Source of the DNA: Dolomedes plantarius
Lineage: Eukaryota > Arthropoda > Arachnida > Araneae > Dolomedidae
Direction: 5' to 3'
Length of the DNA: 64,000 nucleotides
Assembly (NCBI GenBank): GCA_907164885.2
Contig: OU015495.1
Location: 209,571,730-209,635,729 of the forward strand
In this document: positions 62,169 to 64,000 of the stretch, piece by piece
Layout of the letters: every line of letters begins with the position of its first letter
How positions within the stretch are numbered: the first letter of the stretch is position 1
Position numbers and translations under genes: made by a program
The notes under the pieces: generated by a model
The model's database searches: none
What the model was told of the DNA's origin: nothing
What the model saw: only the letters and a program-made list of their open reading frames with translations

Positions 62169-63700
62169 TTATTCCTTTTTATTTCCTATTTCACATTCAA
62201 CAAGTCGCATTTTGAAGTATGTTGTATGGTCTTTATGCTAGGCATGTCTTTTTAAACCGCTGAGAACCCTTTTACTTGGTTTGATATCTTCCTATAATGA
62301 AAGGCCAATTCCATCTGAGAATTCAAAGAATTGTACATATTTCCCGAAATTATTGCATCTTGGCGTATCTTTTCTCTGTCCGAAAAAAATTGTGTTGTAC
62401 CTTCTTTGGTAATTTCCCAAAAAGTATGATAAAAAAATCCATCCCTTTATAGCTGCTTCTCAAATAAATTTTTCTTCTTACTTTCAATGACATCTCTACA
62501 TTTTCAGACCTATGATTTTCTATTGTTTACACTTTAGTAGAATAGCGTCCATACGGTATGCAATAAGATAATGAAAAACTTAACAATTGCAAGCAGAGCA
62601 AGTACAGTACCAACTTTTATTTTTAGAAGTAACAAAAAAAAAACTTTATGTATAACACAGCAACTTTTTCGTTCTCCTAATTTATTTTCGGCCACAGACT
62701 GGATAGCGTTGATAAATAAAAAAAAATACTCAAAGGAAAATGTAGCAACGTATATAGAATTCACTGAGAACTTTTTTTTTTGATATCTCAGGAAATGGTA
62801 TTTGACTACATTGGAATTTTCCCCGAGTATCAAGAAAAAAGTATTTACATCAAAAGTAAGGTTTTAGATTCGAGATTAGGGGATTTTTATCCGGGAAAAA
62901 AGATAAATTATGTTTTTTTTTCTCATTTTTCTCTTCAAAATGAGATTTTGATAACACAAGAAAATTCATTTTTTTTACATGTGTATGAACTTCAGCGGTA
63001 AATGAGGTTTTCTGAAACATGGTTTTAGATTTTTTTTTTCAGAAATAAATGCTTTTTAAATGAGAAAAGGCAGAGGTCAGGTAATTTAACTCTGGGATTT
63101 TATCTTATTGTAAAAGCTTATGGTTTTTAAATCTCTCATTGAAAAATTTTTTTATGTATTATATAATAGAAATCTGGTCGAACGTAAATTTTGATGGCAA
63201 TATTAATAAAACAGTAACTGAACGTAATTTAAAAAAAAATGCGATTGTATTTCTTTCAGAGTTATTTATAAGTAAAACACAATTTATGCTAGGTATTCAA
63301 TTTACAGAATTGTTATTTTTTCATTTAGTAAAGAATCTTATTGTAAGACTATTTCTGTATTCATTTTGTGATGCAAGAATATAAGAATTACACTATTAGT
63401 CAATTTTATACAAACCAGCCGCTGCGCGACCAGGATGGTCGCTTTTAGTTTTATATTTTCATTTGTTAAACAACTCAACTGAAAGTAACATATGTAAAGA
63501 ACGTTACCATTACCTGCCATCATAAATATAAGCTGTTAAGGGGTTGTGGGAGCTCAGCCAAAAAATTTATAATCATTGATAAATTCACTATAAGGCTGAT
63601 TCTAAAACATCGTCATTAAAAAATGTGAATTTCCATTACTTCAGAATAGAGTTAAAGATAAGACTGAGAAACCCAACACCATTGATTTTATTATTTACAC
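62169..63700. other. AT-rich intergenic, nothing recognised
   Basis: Several short frames, none with a domain. No element ends recognised. Confidence 0.45.
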
Positions 63701-63701
63701 C

Positions 63702-64000
63702 CCTCTCTGTATGTACAATTTTTCAAAATTAATATATCTACACTTTATCATTACATCAAGTAAGAAATGTTGGGGAAAATTTTTTTCACTTAAAAAATGG
63801 AGTAAAAATTCAGCAAGTACTAAATATAGTGTGGATTATATCACCCTCTGTATGTACTATTGCTCACAATTCAGATATCTCCACTTAATCATATCAAGTA
63901 ATAAATTGTTGAGAAAATTTCTTCCCTTATAAAATGGAGTAAAAATTTAGCAAGTGCTAAAATATAGTGTGGATTACATCACTTTCTGTATGTATTGTTT
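63702..64000. repeat. Tandem repeat of about 140 bp at the right edge
   Basis: CTGTATGTA starts units at 63707, 63848 and 63986 (spacing 141 and 138). The first two units share AAAATGGAGTAAAAATT and TATAGTGTGGATTA. The array runs off the window, so this may be the start of a satellite. Confidence 0.75.

Overview
This is an AT-rich animal nuclear genome window. The evidence is GT-AG intron structure in the one host gene, two poly(A)-tailed tRNA-derived SINEs, many families of eukaryotic transposons, and very long (TA)n tracts. The mix of elements (long-TIR mariners, Merlin, BEL/Pao, Tigger, Helitrons) looks like an arthropod. A spider or other chelicerate is my best guess, but that is inference. 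There are no bacterial-style operons and no CRISPR array.

One convincing host gene is present, on the minus strand at the left edge. Two exons (4018-2402 and 726-541) join in phase across a 1.7 kb intron. They encode a helical, TPR-like protein that resembles the meiotic crossover protein TEX11/ZIP4 (SPO22 domain). Its 5' and 3' exons were not found.

The rest is layered mobile DNA. Region by region: 1.26-2.30 kb, two non-autonomous Helitrons head to tail inside the intron. 4.3-4.8 kb, an array of TAA-flanked MITEs. 6.7-9.3 kb, a three-layer nest: a Helitron interrupted by a nearly intact DD36E Tc1-like transposon and by a second, inverted Helitron of the same family. 11.1-11.8 kb, a deleted mariner. 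12.1-12.8 kb, a Helitron. 14.4-17.4 kb, a 2.9 kb long-TIR mariner whose transposase carries an internal minisatellite and which was hit by a LINE with a 13-bp target duplication. 17.5-18.1 and 41.6-42.3 kb, a second Helitron family with paired TGACGTCA palindromes. 19.7-20.4 kb, a Helitron. 22.0-24.7 kb, a Tigger/pogo element. 24.8-25.5 and 48.4-49.1 kb, two copies of a 0.7 kb TTAA-flanked element. 25.5-34.1 kb, a SINE, broken Tc1 copies in opposite orientations, LTR-like islands and the largest (TA)n blocks. 35.0-35.9 and 42.8-43.4 kb, deleted mariners. 38.1-39.3 kb, an RNase H relic of a LINE. 44.4-45.3 kb, the end of a BEL/Pao element cut by a 500-N gap. 57.0-58.6 kb, a piggyBac-like shell holding a reverse transcriptase. 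59.8-60.8 kb, a dead Merlin transposase. 61.4-62.2 kb, an internally deleted mariner.

The elements interact as hosts and guests. TA-rich tracts, several of them carried by the elements themselves, are repeatedly the landing sites, so many families sit inside one another. No complete, uninterrupted transposase reading frame remains. I found no clear new defence or metabolic system. The most informative material is the nested Helitron architecture, the single-stop DD36E element, and several repeat families whose class I could work out only from their ends.
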